Source: Methanoregula sp. UBA247
GTDB lineage: Archaea > Halobacteriota > Methanomicrobia > Methanomicrobiales > Methanospirillaceae
Assembly (NCBI GenBank): GCA_002495055.1
Contig: DADR01000042.1
Location: forward strand, 1 to 64,000
Length of the DNA: 64,000 nt
Reading direction: 5' to 3'
Part shown: positions 55,726 to 64,000 of the stretch, piece after piece
Layout: every line of letters starts with the position of its first letter
Numbering within the stretch: the stretch's first letter is position 1
Notes under the pieces: model-generated
Told to the model about the DNA's origin: nothing
What the model saw: only the letters and a program-made list of their open reading frames with translations
Database searches by the model: none
Program-made: the position numbers and the translations under genes

Positions 55726-56218
55726 TTATCTGGCAAAAATCCGTGCCCAGGCAGCAAGAGCGTCCCAGTCGCGGAAGTCACCAGTTGGGACTTTCAGGAG
55801 TGATTTCAGGCTTCGCTCAACAAAGTTCATCATGCCAGCATCAAGTTTCCCTGCAAACATCATCACCGCAATCAGACGTATGGGACAAAATACCTGACCA
55901 ACTGGTCAATGAACTCTTTTACATACCCGGTTTTTAAATACACTGGAGCGATACCTGTAACAAATCCAGATATTGGTAAACGGGAAAGTTGTCTTTACTG
56001 GCTGCAACACATGCGGCCACACATCACCTGTTATTTTTCCTGTGTACAACGGGCTCTCCTAATACAACCACATAATATCCAGCGAATGATGCGACCGATT
56101 TCATTTGGCTGACATCGACAGCGAATCCTTTTAAGATTAGTTCCCTGCCGATTGTCTGAGCTATTTCAGCAGTCGATCCTTTCCGCGAAGCGTACGCAAC
56201 AAGAATCCGAACTGGCAT
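55726..56218 (-). pseudogene. Frameshifted flavodoxin (HemG-like) pseudogene
   Basis: Three pieces of one flavodoxin-domain protein lie in order on the minus strand in different frames. First is MPVRILVAYASRKGSTAEIA to YYVVVLGEPV (from 56218), second FVTGIAPVYLKTGYVKEF and IDQLVRYFV (about 55886-55980), and third AVMMFAGKLDAGM to FRDWDALAAWARIFAR (ending at the stop at 55726-55728). Each matches successive parts of protoporphyrinogen-oxidase-like flavodoxins (FMN loop with T/S-rich SRKGST; C-terminal GDFRDWDA). At least two frameshifts are needed to read it through, so the gene is dead. Full length would have been about 163 residues. Confidence 0.8.
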
Positions 56219-56357
56219 GATGATCAGCGGAACTTTAGGATTAAGCCAGTGATAAAACGTACTCGTTCGTATGCCGGGAATCCCAACGGTCTTCGAAATG
56301 AAAAAAATCGTGAGTAAAAAATGAACCGGGGATAGGGCTCTCTTAATCGTCAGACGT
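56219..56357. other. Spacer between MerR gene and flavodoxin pseudogene
   Basis: 139 bases with no gene seen. The MerR stop codon lies at its right edge and the start of the flavodoxin remnant at its left. It may have held the promoter of the flavodoxin gene. Confidence 0.3.
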
Positions 56358-57206
56358 TTATTTTGCCGATGTGTCGACTGGTATCTGGAGCTCGGTGAGG
56401 AGGTCCTCCTCACTGACCTCCTGGGGATCATTGAGATACACCTCGCGGTGGAGCCCGTTTGAGATATACTCTCGTTCCTCCGCAAAAGCACCGATCCGGC
56501 TCCACGCCTCGTGAAGCTTGGAATACGAGCCCTTGTGGATAAGCGAGAGAACGTTCCCGCCCGGTAGGTTTCTCACTTCCATGGCGGGATCAGACAGGGC
56601 GATCCGGCCGGCTATAGGCACAACGCACTCCAGAGTTGCGTCCTTCTCCCGGTACTCGCAGTCATAGTACAGGGTCATGAAGGGGCCGGTTATCTTCAGG
56701 CTGTTTTTCTGGTTCTCCTCCGAGAAGAGCTGGCCGCAGAGATCTGGCATGAGCCTTGAAATCGTCTCGCTGTATGGGCCGGTCCCTTTCTTCCCGACAA
56801 TCCGCTGGGAGGGGACATTCTTGATGAGAGGTTCATTGAGTGACATGTAGATAGACTCCAGCGAGGCCGCCTCGTTTGCGAGGATCGCCTCGATTTGCTG
56901 TAACCTCTGGACTTCAGACCGTATCTCCCACTTGCGCTTGCCGAACAGCTCCGTTATCGTTGCGGCGTCCTGTTCGGCTTTTGCCGCAAGGAGCACATCA
57001 ATCTCGCACAGGGTAAACCCGAGACCGCAGAGCGTTTTGATAGAAACCCCCCGCGGGATCTGGGCTCCCGTGTAGTACCGGTACCCGGTGCAGAGGTCTT
57101 TTACCTCCGGCACCAGCAGGCCGCGGTCATCATAGAGCCGGAGCGCTTTTGGGCTCAGCCTTGTTATGAGCGAGAACTTTCCAATAGGGATACGATCGAA
57201 TGCCAT
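56358..57206 (-). CDS. MerR family regulator with GyrI-like effector domain
   Basis: The 282-residue protein has an N-terminal MerR winged helix (about 6-75, starting SLITRLSPKALRLYDDRGLL and containing GYRYYTGAQI), a coiled-coil dimerisation helix (about 78-112) and a C-terminal GyrI/AraC effector-binding domain (about 125-275, with HKGSYSKLHEAWSRI). The BmrR-type layout suggests binding of a small hydrophobic or cationic ligand. It diverges from the membrane protein at 57349 and lies upstream of the decayed flavodoxin gene; it may control either. Confidence 0.88.
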   Translation of the reverse strand: MAFDRIPIGKFSLITRLSPKALRLYDDRGLLVPEVKDLCTGYRYYTGAQIPRGVSIKTLCGLGFTLCEIDVLLAAKAEQDAATITELFGKRKWEIRSEVQRLQQIEAILANEAASLESIYMSLNEPLIKNVPSQRIVGKKGTGPYSETISRLMPDLCGQLFSEENQKNSLKITGPFMTLYYDCEYREKDATLECVVPIAGRIALSDPAMEVRNLPGGNVLSLIHKGSYSKLHEAWSRIGAFAEEREYISNGLHREVYLNDPQEVSEEDLLTELQIPVDTSAK

Positions 57207-57348
57207 TGTTACCGTACTGTGTGCTTTTAGAAACCATATAGGGTGTCGCAGTCTGCCGCGGGTGAAGGTTTACAAACGCAGGATCAAGCCCGGGCACCGC
57301 CCTCCTGAAATACGCACGTTTTTCACCCTTGAGGACGACACAAACGTA

Positions 57349-58063
57349 ATGAAGGTCCCGCCACTTTTTTCGAGTATAATCGCGGGCGACCTCATCCATA
57401 ATCCCCCCGTTATCTCGCTCATCATTGCCAACATCATCACTATCGTGCTCGCCATCACCGAAAACTGGGATCTTGCCACGGTGATGTTCATCTACTGGGC
57501 ACAAAGTGTTATTATCGGCATCTTCACCGTTGTCTCGCTCCTTGGTGCCGATACGGCAATACTTGCTGCAGAAATGGAAAAACCTGTCCGGGAGCGTGGC
57601 GGGATGGAAACTGTCACCCCTCGGTTTGTCTGGCTCTATTAAGTGCCTGATTGCCGGGTTCTTTGCCCTCCACTACGGTCTTTTCCACTGGGGGTATTAC
57701 TCTTTCATCGTGGAGTCCGGGCTTTTTGGGGCTGTGAACTTTTCCGATCCTGGAATCTGGCTCTCTTGTGGTCTTTTCTTTGCCAACCCTCTCTACTCCC
57801 ATATCACGTTCCGGCACAAAAAACCGAAAGGATCAGGGTATGTCAACGACCAGTTCTTTACGCCATACCGGCGGATCATCCCGATGCACCTCACTGTTCT
57901 CTTTGGCAGTATCGTGATATTTGTCCTGGAGGTTATCGGGATCACCTCGACCATACCGGTGCTGGTGCTCTTCCTTCTCCTTAAAATGTATTCTGATATC
58001 AAGGCTCACATCATTAAGCATTATCAGGAAGAGAACCCTTATGCTCCCGTCCAGTACCTCTGA
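57349..58063 (+). pseudogene. Membrane protein (DUF6498-like) split by one frameshift
   Basis: The first frame starts at MKVPPLFSSIIAGDL, runs through two membrane spans including WDLATVMFIYWAQSVIIG and stops at about 57642 after RFVWLY. The second frame continues the same type of membrane protein from KCLIAGFFALHYGLFHWGYY to a stop at 58063. Removing one T from the TATTAAG at about 57636-57642 joins them as LYKCLIAG without a gap. The whole would have about 237 residues and five or six spans. It is either a recent pseudogene or a base-call error. Function unknown. Divergent from the MerR gene. Confidence 0.7.
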
Positions 58064-58140
58064 GTGGGGATCCTGCGGATTAAAGGCAATAAAACTTAAG
58101 GAAACAGGCACGATCCTTTAACTGGAACGAGGCGATATCC

Positions 58141-58323
58141 ATGGCAACCGATCCTGTCTGTCTTATGATTGTTGATGAAGATGATGCGAAATTTACCAGC
58201 ACCTTTAAATACAAGAAATATTTTTTTTGCTGCAACTGGTGTAAAAAGCAGTTCGAGGAAAATCCGAAACGGTATTCCCGGTTGGGAATAGATGCCAGGG
58301 CTGACCTGGAAAAAACGTCCTGA
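58141..58323 (+). CDS. Small YHS-domain protein
   Basis: The 60-residue protein matches the YHS domain (DPVCLMIVDEDDAKF, then YFFCCNWCKKQFEENPKRY), with cysteines set for metal binding; such domains often occur with heavy-metal ATPases and monooxygenases. It is complete in itself. GAGG at about nine bases before the ATG supports translation. It may be a metal chaperone; no metal transporter is adjacent. Confidence 0.8.
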   Translation: MATDPVCLMIVDEDDAKFTSTFKYKKYFFCCNWCKKQFEENPKRYSRLGIDARADLEKTS

Positions 58324-58465
58324 ATGAACCGGCCGGGTGACACCGTTTCAGGTATGATGAACGGTCACCAGATCCTGGCAGGATATACAATCAGGGACTA
58401 TCCCGGGCGGAAATCGTTTTAAAGGTACACGGGCAGATACAGATGCAATCATCCACAATACCTGA

Positions 58466-59284
58466 ATGATCGGAATATTATCAATGAAACCTGAAGATGA
58501 TCCCTGGCTTAAGAACGCACATACCAATGCAGAACTCCTGGACAGGGAGATCAAAAACCTGGTGTCATTAACCAGCCCGATCCGGGAAAACCGTCCCGTT
58601 ATTACCAAATATCAGGATTTCTGGAACAAAGTAAAATACATCACTGCTCTGTTTAAAGAACTTAAACCTCTTGCCAGGAGCGACCGGGACCTGCTCTGGA
58701 AACAGTTCAATACCCTTTGCCGGGAGATAAAAGAGAACCAGAAGGCCGAGTACGGGACACTTGAATCCCTGTCGCAGGGACATTTGAATGAAATTATGCA
58801 GCTCGCAGAACAGGCACAGCTCCCTTTTAGAGCACCCCCTCCGAATATCCAGGAACTGGTAGAACGTGGGCAGGTGCTCAACAATGCCGGTGATACGCTG
58901 GGAAAATTCAAGCACGAGATGATTGCAAAACATAAGAAAGTCTGTTTTGACAAAATCCAGGAGATCCGCAAAATCCACGATGCAGCATGGGGATCGGTAA
59001 ACGTGGTAAAGCCGAAGCAGCAGACAGGAAGAAAATTCCGTGCCCGGAAGAATCTTGAGGCCAATTATGAGCGATTTAAAAAAGCTGCTAGTGCCTTAGA
59101 AAATTTCCAGATCGGCAGGGACCACATACGCACATTTCTTGCTTCGTGTAAGAACCCTGAGAAGATTGCACGGGCAAATTCCCAGCTGGTGGAAACTGAA
59201 GCCCGGATTAAGGATATTGAGGAAGGTATCAGGAAACTGGAGAAATGGATTGCAGAAGACGAGCGAATACTGAAAGGGAAGTAA
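58466..59284 (+). CDS. Coiled-coil protein with a DUF349-like helical region
   Basis: The 272-residue protein is almost all helical and highly charged. RSDRDLLWKQFNTLCREIKENQKAE (split about residues 72-97) resembles the DUF349 repeat, seen in bacterial helical proteins of unknown role. A basic segment (KPKQQTGRKFRARKN) lies near 185, and the C-terminus is a long coiled coil. No enzyme motif is visible. The start may be 58466 or the ATG at 58484 (MKPEDD); neither has a clear ribosome binding site. Confidence 0.65.
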   Translation: MIGILSMKPEDDPWLKNAHTNAELLDREIKNLVSLTSPIRENRPVITKYQDFWNKVKYITALFKELKPLARSDRDLLWKQFNTLCREIKENQKAEYGTLESLSQGHLNEIMQLAEQAQLPFRAPPPNIQELVERGQVLNNAGDTLGKFKHEMIAKHKKVCFDKIQEIRKIHDAAWGSVNVVKPKQQTGRKFRARKNLEANYERFKKAASALENFQIGRDHIRTFLASCKNPEKIARANSQLVETEARIKDIEEGIRKLEKWIAEDERILKGK

Positions 59285-59529
59285 CTTGAACGGGATACCC
59301 ATTGTGTCACTGAAAATCACTTTCTGCGGATTTCACTTCCTTTGCCGCCACGGGCACCCGGCTCGATGTTTTTTTGCATTGTCGATGGTATCTCCATCCT
59401 TTTAGTAACCAGGCGCTGATAGTTTATCGATGAAAATGTGGTGAAGCAATAGCGTTCTCACCCAGGCAATTGTGACTGTCTTTTGTCAGATTTATCTAAT
59501 CTAAAAAAAAAGAAAAAATATAAATTTTT
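59285..59529. other. Spacer between coiled-coil gene and hppA
   Basis: 245 bases without a supported gene. The end near 59500-59529 is an A- and T-rich tract that may terminate transcription from both convergent genes. Confidence 0.35.
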
Positions 59530-61617
59530 TTAGATAAACAGCGGGGCAAAGACTACAGATACGATTGCCATCAGTTTTAAGAGGATGTTCAGCGCCGGGC
59601 CTGCGGTATCCTTGAAGGGGTCACCTACTGTGTCACCGGTGACTGCCGCCTTGTGTGCAGCTGATCCTTTTCCACCGAGATGGCCTTGTTCGATGTATTT
59701 CTTCGTGTTGTCCCAGGCACCACCGGTGTTTGCCATCATGACGGCAACGACAAAACCGCTGGCGATTGATCCGACAAGGAGTCCTGCAAGCGCAGCAGTA
59801 CCGAGCAAAAATCCACATAAAATCGGGGCAAGGATCGCCATAAGTCCAGGAACAATCATCTGCCTGAGAGCGGCATTCGTGGAAATGGTAATACATGAGG
59901 TATAATCCGGATCCGCTTTGCCCTCCATAAGCCCGGGGATCTCCTTAAACTGCCTGCGCACTTCCTGCACGATGTCCCCTGCTGCCTTGCCGACTGCGGT
60001 CATGGTAAAAGAGCAGAAGAGGAAGGGGAGCATCGAACCGATGAGGATGCCGACAAAGACTTTCGGGGTGAGGAGATCAACAATCTCGAGACCGACAACC
60101 TGTGTGTATGCAAAGACAAGTCCGAGGGCTGTCAGGGCTGCACCGCCTATGGCAAAGCCCTTGCCAATCGCTGCGGTAGTATTACCGACCGCATCGAGAG
60201 TGTCCGTGATCTCACGGACACTCTTGTCCTGGTGGGACATCTCGGCAATTCCCCCGGCATTGTCCGCAACCGGGCCATAAGCGTCAACAGAGAGGGTGAT
60301 GCCCAGCGTGGCGAGCATCCCGACACCGGCAATCGCAACCCCATAAAGCCCAGCCTGTTGTGCAGATACTAAAATTGCGATCGCAACAATCAGTACCGGG
60401 AACACCGTGCTCTCAAATCCTACGGCAAGCCCGGTGATAATATCAGTTGCAGCCCCGGTCTCCGTGGATTTGATAATACGCTGCGTAGGTGAGCGGTCAT
60501 AAGACGTATAATACTCGGTCACAAGCCCGATTAAAAATCCACCAACCAGTCCTGCAATGATGGCGATGAAAACGCCGAGGTACAGCGGTCCCAAGAGTGA
60601 GGTCACGAGGAAGTAGCTCGCAATCGCAGTGAGGATCAGGCTGGCAAACGTGCCCGCGTTGAACGCCTTATGAATCGCGCTGCTCTCATTTTGGGAACTC
60701 CTGACAAAGAACGAGCCGATTACAGACGCAATAATTCCCAGTGCAGCCACCAGCAGCGGGAGAAGAACGAGGTTCATTATGGTTGCTGTATCCGGAACGA
60801 CATTGATAGCGGAACCGAGTACTATGTGGACGGAATTCATCAGATTTATGGTCTTGGATGAAGCGGCCATTGCTGCGATGGAAGCCCCGATAAGCATAGT
60901 TGCAATAATAGATCCGACATAGGACTCATAGAGGTCGGCACCCATGCCAGCGATATCGCCGACATTATCCCCGACATTGTCGGCAATGACTGCAGGGTTG
61001 CGGGGGTCATCTTCGGGGATTCCTGCTTCAACCTTTCCGACAAGGTCAGCACCCACATCGGCGGCTTTCGTGAAGATCCCGCCACCGACACGGGCGAAAA
61101 GGGCAATAGAACTTGCACCAAGAGAGAACCCGGAAAGGATATTGATGACTTCATAAATACCGAGTGTTGTGAAGTTGCTGACGATAAAAAAGACAGCCGA
61201 GAGACCGAGCAGCCCGAGACCGACAACTGTCAGTCCCATGACCATGCCACTGGAGAACGAGACGCGGAATGCTGCGGCCATCCCAGTCCTCGCGGCATTC
61301 GTTGTGCGGACGTTTGCCATAGTTGCCGCGGTCATTCCGATATACCCGGCTGTTGCAGAGAGGATTGCACCCACTAAAAAACATCCGGCGGTCAGGGGGT
61401 TAATCCCGATCGCGAGAATGATAGCCATCACAACAACAAAAACAGAGATGGCAGTGTACTGGCGCTTCAGATACACCATCGATCCGAGGTGAATAGCCGC
61501 AGCAATCTTCTGCATCAGTTCAGTACCGGTACCCTCTTTTTTCATGCTGAAAAAAGAAAAAGCTGCAAAAAGCAACCCAATAATGGCACATACAGGTGCA
61601 ATTATCAACAAATCCAT
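59530..61617 (-). CDS. hppA: Membrane-bound ion-translocating pyrophosphatase
   Basis: The 695-residue integral membrane enzyme (about 16 spans) couples pyrophosphate hydrolysis to ion pumping. Catalytic sequences are [11 protein letters not shown] (about 190-200), DNVGDNVGD (about 214-222), and the C-terminal [17 protein letters not shown]. In the segment [14 protein letters not shown] an alanine stands where K+-independent enzymes have lysine, indicating the K+-dependent class; whether it moves H+ or Na+ cannot be told by eye. GGAGGG lies before the ATG at 61617. Together with the CBS-containing soluble pyrophosphatase (53132-54745), the cell has two ways to remove pyrophosphate. Confidence 0.95.
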   Translation of the reverse strand: MDLLIIAPVCAIIGLLFAAFSFFSMKKEGTGTELMQKIAAAIHLGSMVYLKRQYTAISVFVVVMAIILAIGINPLTAGCFLVGAILSATAGYIGMTAATMANVRTTNAARTGMAAAFRVSFSSGMVMGLTVVGLGLLGLSAVFFIVSNFTTLGIYEVINILSGFSLGASSIALFARVGGGIFTKAADVGADLVGKVEAGIPEDDPRNPAVIADNVGDNVGDIAGMGADLYESYVGSIIATMLIGASIAAMAASSKTINLMNSVHIVLGSAINVVPDTATIMNLVLLPLLVAALGIIASVIGSFFVRSSQNESSAIHKAFNAGTFASLILTAIASYFLVTSLLGPLYLGVFIAIIAGLVGGFLIGLVTEYYTSYDRSPTQRIIKSTETGAATDIITGLAVGFESTVFPVLIVAIAILVSAQQAGLYGVAIAGVGMLATLGITLSVDAYGPVADNAGGIAEMSHQDKSVREITDTLDAVGNTTAAIGKGFAIGGAALTALGLVFAYTQVVGLEIVDLLTPKVFVGILIGSMLPFLFCSFTMTAVGKAAGDIVQEVRRQFKEIPGLMEGKADPDYTSCITISTNAALRQMIVPGLMAILAPILCGFLLGTAALAGLLVGSIASGFVVAVMMANTGGAWDNTKKYIEQGHLGGKGSAAHKAAVTGDTVGDPFKDTAGPALNILLKLMAIVSVVFAPLFI

Positions 61618-61959
61618 TTTCTCTCAATCCCTCCAGATCCTACATATTGCTCGAAAATTTTAACATCAATATTTTAACATTAAGCCTTAAAAACCAGTCG
61701 CAATTTGCTGGATGCACAAAAAACCCAAAAACACAAGGGGGTACTCAGCGTGCAAATGGCATGCCGGGTATCGCAGTAATACTTTGGACGGTGTTAAAAC
61801 CGCGCTTTTTAATATCATACATGATAAATCATTAAGAATCATGGTGGCGTTACAGTGTTCCTGACCAATACCGAGGGTGACAGCAGCCTGAAATCAAGCG
61901 AACGATTTTTGCCCGGATGGGCTGAAAATATAGGTTCCGGAAAGCGATAGGGTGAATCT
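61618..61959. other. Divergent spacer between hppA and the Mrp/Mbh operon
   Basis: 342 bases without a supported gene; a 74-codon minus-strand frame here has no recognisable similarity. The hppA side is A/T-rich and probably contains its promoter. GGTGA directly precedes the GTG start of the first Mrp gene. Confidence 0.4.
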
Positions 61960-62487
61960 GTGATTGCATTTATTGTAACCGCTTGTGCGGCATTTCTGAT
62001 GTACCTGATACTGACTGCCGGCTCAGGCACTATCGGGTTCTGGTCGTTGTCTGAACTTGTCATGGGTACCCTGCTCGCACTGCTTACCGGTCTGGTAGCA
62101 CGAAAATCCCTGTGCAGGTCAGAGAGTTACCGGCTCCTTTCTCCTGTCCGGTTATTGCTACTGCTGGTCTATGTGCCGGTCCCCTTCTTTATTGAGCTGA
62201 CAAAAGCCAACCTTGATGTTGCATACAGGGTCATTACCATGAACATCAGACCGGGAATTGTCAGGGTTCATTCAGGTTTGAAGACAGACTTTGGCATTTT
62301 CATGCTGGCCAATTCGATCACCCTGACCCCGGGCACACTCTCCGTAGGGATTGACGAAGAGACAAACGATCTCTTCATCCACAATATAAATGTCGGTGTA
62401 GGGGATGAGAAGAAAAAGATCATTGAAAGCACCGAGCTCTTCAGCCTTGTTAACCTCCCTGCATGGATACGGAGGATTGCCGAATGA
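61960..62487 (+). CDS. mnhE: Mrp/Mbh antiporter-type subunit E (MbhA)
   Basis: The 175-residue membrane protein matches MnhE/MrpE, with two or three N-terminal spans and the conserved LANSITLTPGTLSV and IHNINVG segments in the cytosolic part. It starts with GTG; GGTGA lies six bases upstream. It opens a run whose order E, F, G, D-like, E-like, B copies mbhA-F of membrane-bound hydrogenases, so it is likely part of a hydrogenase-linked Na+/H+ module. It ends in an ATGA overlap. Confidence 0.9.
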   Translation: MIAFIVTACAAFLMYLILTAGSGTIGFWSLSELVMGTLLALLTGLVARKSLCRSESYRLLSPVRLLLLLVYVPVPFFIELTKANLDVAYRVITMNIRPGIVRVHSGLKTDFGIFMLANSITLTPGTLSVGIDEETNDLFIHNINVGVGDEKKKIIESTELFSLVNLPAWIRRIAE

Positions 62488-62741
62488 TCGATGCCTGGAT
62501 CCTTACTGTGCTCTGCCTGACGATCCTCATGGTACTCGCAACGGTCAGACTGGTGCTTGGTCCGACAGCCCCCGACCGTGTCATAGCACTCGATACCGTG
62601 AATACCCTTGTCATTGCTTCAATGATCCTCTTTGGAGTGGTTTTTAAACAGATTATCTTTGTTGACGTTGCGATCGTGTATGGGCTGCTCTCATTCGTGA
62701 GCACACTCTACATTGCCAAGTATATCGGGGGGGAGCTCTGA
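62484..62741 (+). CDS. mnhF: Mrp/Mbh subunit F (MbhB)
   Basis: The 85-residue protein has three membrane spans and the MnhF signature RLVLGPTAPDRVIALDTVN. The start at 62484 overlaps the mnhE stop (ATGA). Gap to the next gene is one base. Part of the antiporter-like half of an Mrp or Mbh complex. Confidence 0.9.
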   Translation: MIDAWILTVLCLTILMVLATVRLVLGPTAPDRVIALDTVNTLVIASMILFGVVFKQIIFVDVAIVYGLLSFVSTLYIAKYIGGEL

Positions 62742-62742
62742 C

Positions 62743-63102
62743 ATGACTGTTATTGAAATAATTGTTTACATCTGCCTTGCCATCGGGGTGGTCTTTAACA
62801 CGCTGGGTGTAATCGGGCTCCTGCGATTCCCTGACCTGTATACCCGTATGCATGCAACAACAAAGGCGACGACGTTTGGCTCTATCTTCACGTCCCTTGC
62901 AGTAATCGTTTACGCGCTGTACCTGTTTTTGACCGTCAATGACAGCCAGTACCTAACCCTTGCCATCCATGCATTTCTCGCTGTTGCGTGTCTTGTATTC
63001 ACAAATGCTGTCAGCGCTCATGCGATTGCAAGGGCAGCCCACAGGAGTGGGATCATGCCATCACCCGCTGTCGTCGACAGGCTCGCGGAGGCAAAACTAT
63101 GA
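62743..63102 (+). CDS. mnhG: Mrp/Mbh subunit G (MbhC)
   Basis: The 119-residue protein has three spans and the MnhG hallmark GVIGLLRFPDLYTRMHATTKATTFG (within residues 20-45). It starts one base after mnhF and overlaps the next gene by ATGA. MrpG is an accessory subunit of multi-subunit Na+/H+ antiporters and of Mbh-type hydrogenases. Confidence 0.9.
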   Translation: MTVIEIIVYICLAIGVVFNTLGVIGLLRFPDLYTRMHATTKATTFGSIFTSLAVIVYALYLFLTVNDSQYLTLAIHAFLAVACLVFTNAVSAHAIARAAHRSGIMPSPAVVDRLAEAKL

Positions 63103-63353
63103 TCGAACAGGTCCCCCAGATTCTGGTCCTGATCGGCCTGATCATATCAGCGGTCCTGACCTTTCATTTCAAAGACCTGCTGGCAGCAATCCTGGCAGCG
63201 GGTCTCTTCAGTTTCCTGATATCACTGGAATTCTATATCCTGCAGGCACCGGATGTAGCAATATCGCAGGCTGCTATCGGTGCCGGCCTGACGACTGCCA
63301 TATTTATCATTGCTATCCGGGCGACCGGGCGGTTTGAGGGGGAGAGCTCATGA
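63099..63353 (+). CDS. MbhD-like subunit (DUF4040)
   Basis: The 84-residue protein has three spans and the DUF4040/MbhD motif LEFYILQAPDVAISQAAIGAG. It is equivalent to part of MrpA in bacterial antiporters and to MbhD of archaeal hydrogenases. It starts at the ATG overlapping the mnhG stop and overlaps the next gene by ATGA. Confidence 0.88.
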   Translation: MIEQVPQILVLIGLIISAVLTFHFKDLLAAILAAGLFSFLISLEFYILQAPDVAISQAAIGAGLTTAIFIIAIRATGRFEGESS

Positions 63354-63637
63354 AAAAGATGCTCGTTATGGGCGTGTCCCTCTTCATCATTGCAGCATTC
63401 TTCGGCGTGATGGCGTTGAACCTGACGTTTGGCTCACCGACAATGACCGATATGGATGACTATTTCCTCAGGCACGGGCAGGAGCAGACCGGCAGCAACA
63501 ACGAATGCACAGCGGTTGTCTTCGATTTCAGGGGTTTTGATACCCTTGGGGAATCGACCGTGCTATTCTGCGGCATTATCGGTGTGGCGCTGATGTTCCG
63601 AAAGATGCAGGGAGGTGAGGAATATGAGGATGAGTAG
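63350..63637 (+). CDS. MbhE-like subunit
   Basis: The 95-residue protein has two spans separated by an outside segment with TDMDDYFLRHGQEQTGSNNECTAVVFDFRGFDTLGES, of which ANNVVTAVVFDYRGFDTLGE-type sequence is typical of MbhE and of the MrpA C-terminal part. Overlaps its neighbours on both sides. Position matches mbhE. Confidence 0.86.
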   Translation: MKKMLVMGVSLFIIAAFFGVMALNLTFGSPTMTDMDDYFLRHGQEQTGSNNECTAVVFDFRGFDTLGESTVLFCGIIGVALMFRKMQGGEEYEDE

Positions 63638-64000
63638 GATTGTGCGGACTGCGGCAGACATCCTCTACCCGGCGATCCTGATCTTCGGATTGTATATTGT
63701 GGCGCACGGCCACCTGACCCCGGGTGGAGGTTTCCAGGGCGGTGCAGTGATTGCAACCGGGGGGGCTCTCGTAATTGTAGCCTATAACTACAAAGAAGTC
63801 ACCGGGTGGCTGAAAAAGAATGTCCTGACCGGACAGGAAGTCACCGGGCTTGTCGGGTTTATTGGCGTAGGGCTCCTCGCACTAGCTTTCGGGCAGGGAT
63901 TCTTCTTCAATTATCTTGTGGGCAGTGGCTCAATTTTCGGAATACCTGTTCCATACGGGATCAACGCGGGTGAACTGAATACCGCGGGTACAGTCCCGCT
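63624..64000 (+). CDS. mnhB: Mrp/Mbh subunit B (MbhF), cut by the window end
   Basis: At least 125 residues are present and the frame is open at the window end. The sequence has HGHLTPGGGFQGGAVIATG, the MnhB/MrpB signature, and the start of following membrane spans. GGAGGTGA lies five bases before the ATG at 63624, which overlaps the preceding gene by 14 bases. Subunits C and D and any hydrogenase subunits would lie beyond the window. Confidence 0.9.
   Translation, partial: MRMSRIVRTAADILYPAILIFGLYIVAHGHLTPGGGFQGGAVIATGGALVIVAYNYKEVTGWLKKNVLTGQEVTGLVGFIGVGLLALAFGQGFFFNYLVGSGSIFGIPVPYGINAGELNTAGTVP

Noticed and set aside
57349..58063. Programmed frameshifting in the membrane protein
   Set aside because: The site TATTAAG is not a known slippery sequence and no downstream stimulator is seen; a mutation or base-call error is simpler.
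61839..62063. A 74-codon minus-strand frame upstream of mnhE
   Set aside because: It overlaps the start of mnhE, has no known domain and no ribosome binding site.
1..64000. CRISPR array or tRNA/rRNA genes
   Set aside because: I saw no regularly spaced direct repeats and no convincing tRNA T-loop or acceptor pairing; the search was by eye only.

Overview
The window looks like the chromosome of a hydrogenotrophic methanogenic archaeon, most plausibly of the order Methanomicrobiales (a Methanoregula or Methanosphaerula type). The support is an AtwA plus methanogenesis-marker operon (mmp3-6-5-15-17-7), archaeal informational genes (Orc1/Cdc6, RadB, Hel308, Cgi121, Rio1, Tsr3, a KH-domain protein, a Cdc48/VAT ATPase), adenosylcobalamin-dependent ribonucleotide reductase, archaeal type II GAPDH, ribose-1,5-bisphosphate isomerase, and a terminal gene run in the order of the Mrp-like half of an energy-converting Mbh hydrogenase. 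Genus is inferred from gene content only. Promoters look archaeal (TATA boxes about 25-31 bases before leaderless starts) mixed with GGAGG/GGTGA ribosome binding sites inside operons.

Layout. 298-4645: cdc48 diverges from larC-radB. 4758-7172: a six-PAS sensor with a helix-turn-helix domain. 7198-9029 (minus): dapF and ribose-1,5-bisphosphate isomerase. 9087-17274: the methyl-coenzyme M reductase (MCR) activation operon, a HAD-type protein, component A2 (atwA), six marker proteins and an AhpD-like CxxC protein, almost all joined by ATGA/GTGA overlaps. 17427-18776: GDP-mannose synthesis. 18797-21778: two tail-to-tail IS110-family elements, each with a structured leader that resembles a bridge RNA. 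21779-22503: non-coding DNA with diverged repeats. 22504-28617 (minus): YgiQ radical SAM protein, PPC-domain protein, LemA/DUF2207 membrane pair, and an EF-Tu/SelB-like protein that has lost its GTPase motifs.

28758-32760: surface glycosylation genes (Dpm1-like GT2, a flippase-like membrane protein fused to a methyltransferase, a GT39-like enzyme). 32885-36166: a desulfurase-like/deoxyribosyltransferase fusion, Tsr3, and a response regulator without a kinase. 36360-42632: GAPDH, TyrRS, Rio1, KH protein, Hel308 and the KEOPS subunit Cgi121. 43286-43829 is a probable replication origin with three origin recognition boxes next to orc1/cdc6. 45129-51078: an Lrp regulator with an aminotransferase, then purA, a Trm112-like protein, an unknown membrane protein, cbiB, pdxS and pdxT, mostly overlapping.

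51179-59284: class II ribonucleotide reductase lacking the usual C-terminal cysteine tail, a CBS/DRTGG-containing Mn-type pyrophosphatase, an AlkD-like protein, a frameshifted flavodoxin pseudogene, a MerR regulator, a membrane protein split by one frameshift, a YHS protein and a coiled-coil protein. 59530-61617 (minus) is a membrane pyrophosphatase, and 61960-64000 is the start of the Mrp/Mbh operon, cut by the window end. The strongest unusual signals are the paired IS110 leader RNAs, the ORB-containing origin, the two extra genes flanking the MCR-activation markers, the flippase-methyltransferase fusion and the decayed flavodoxin gene.
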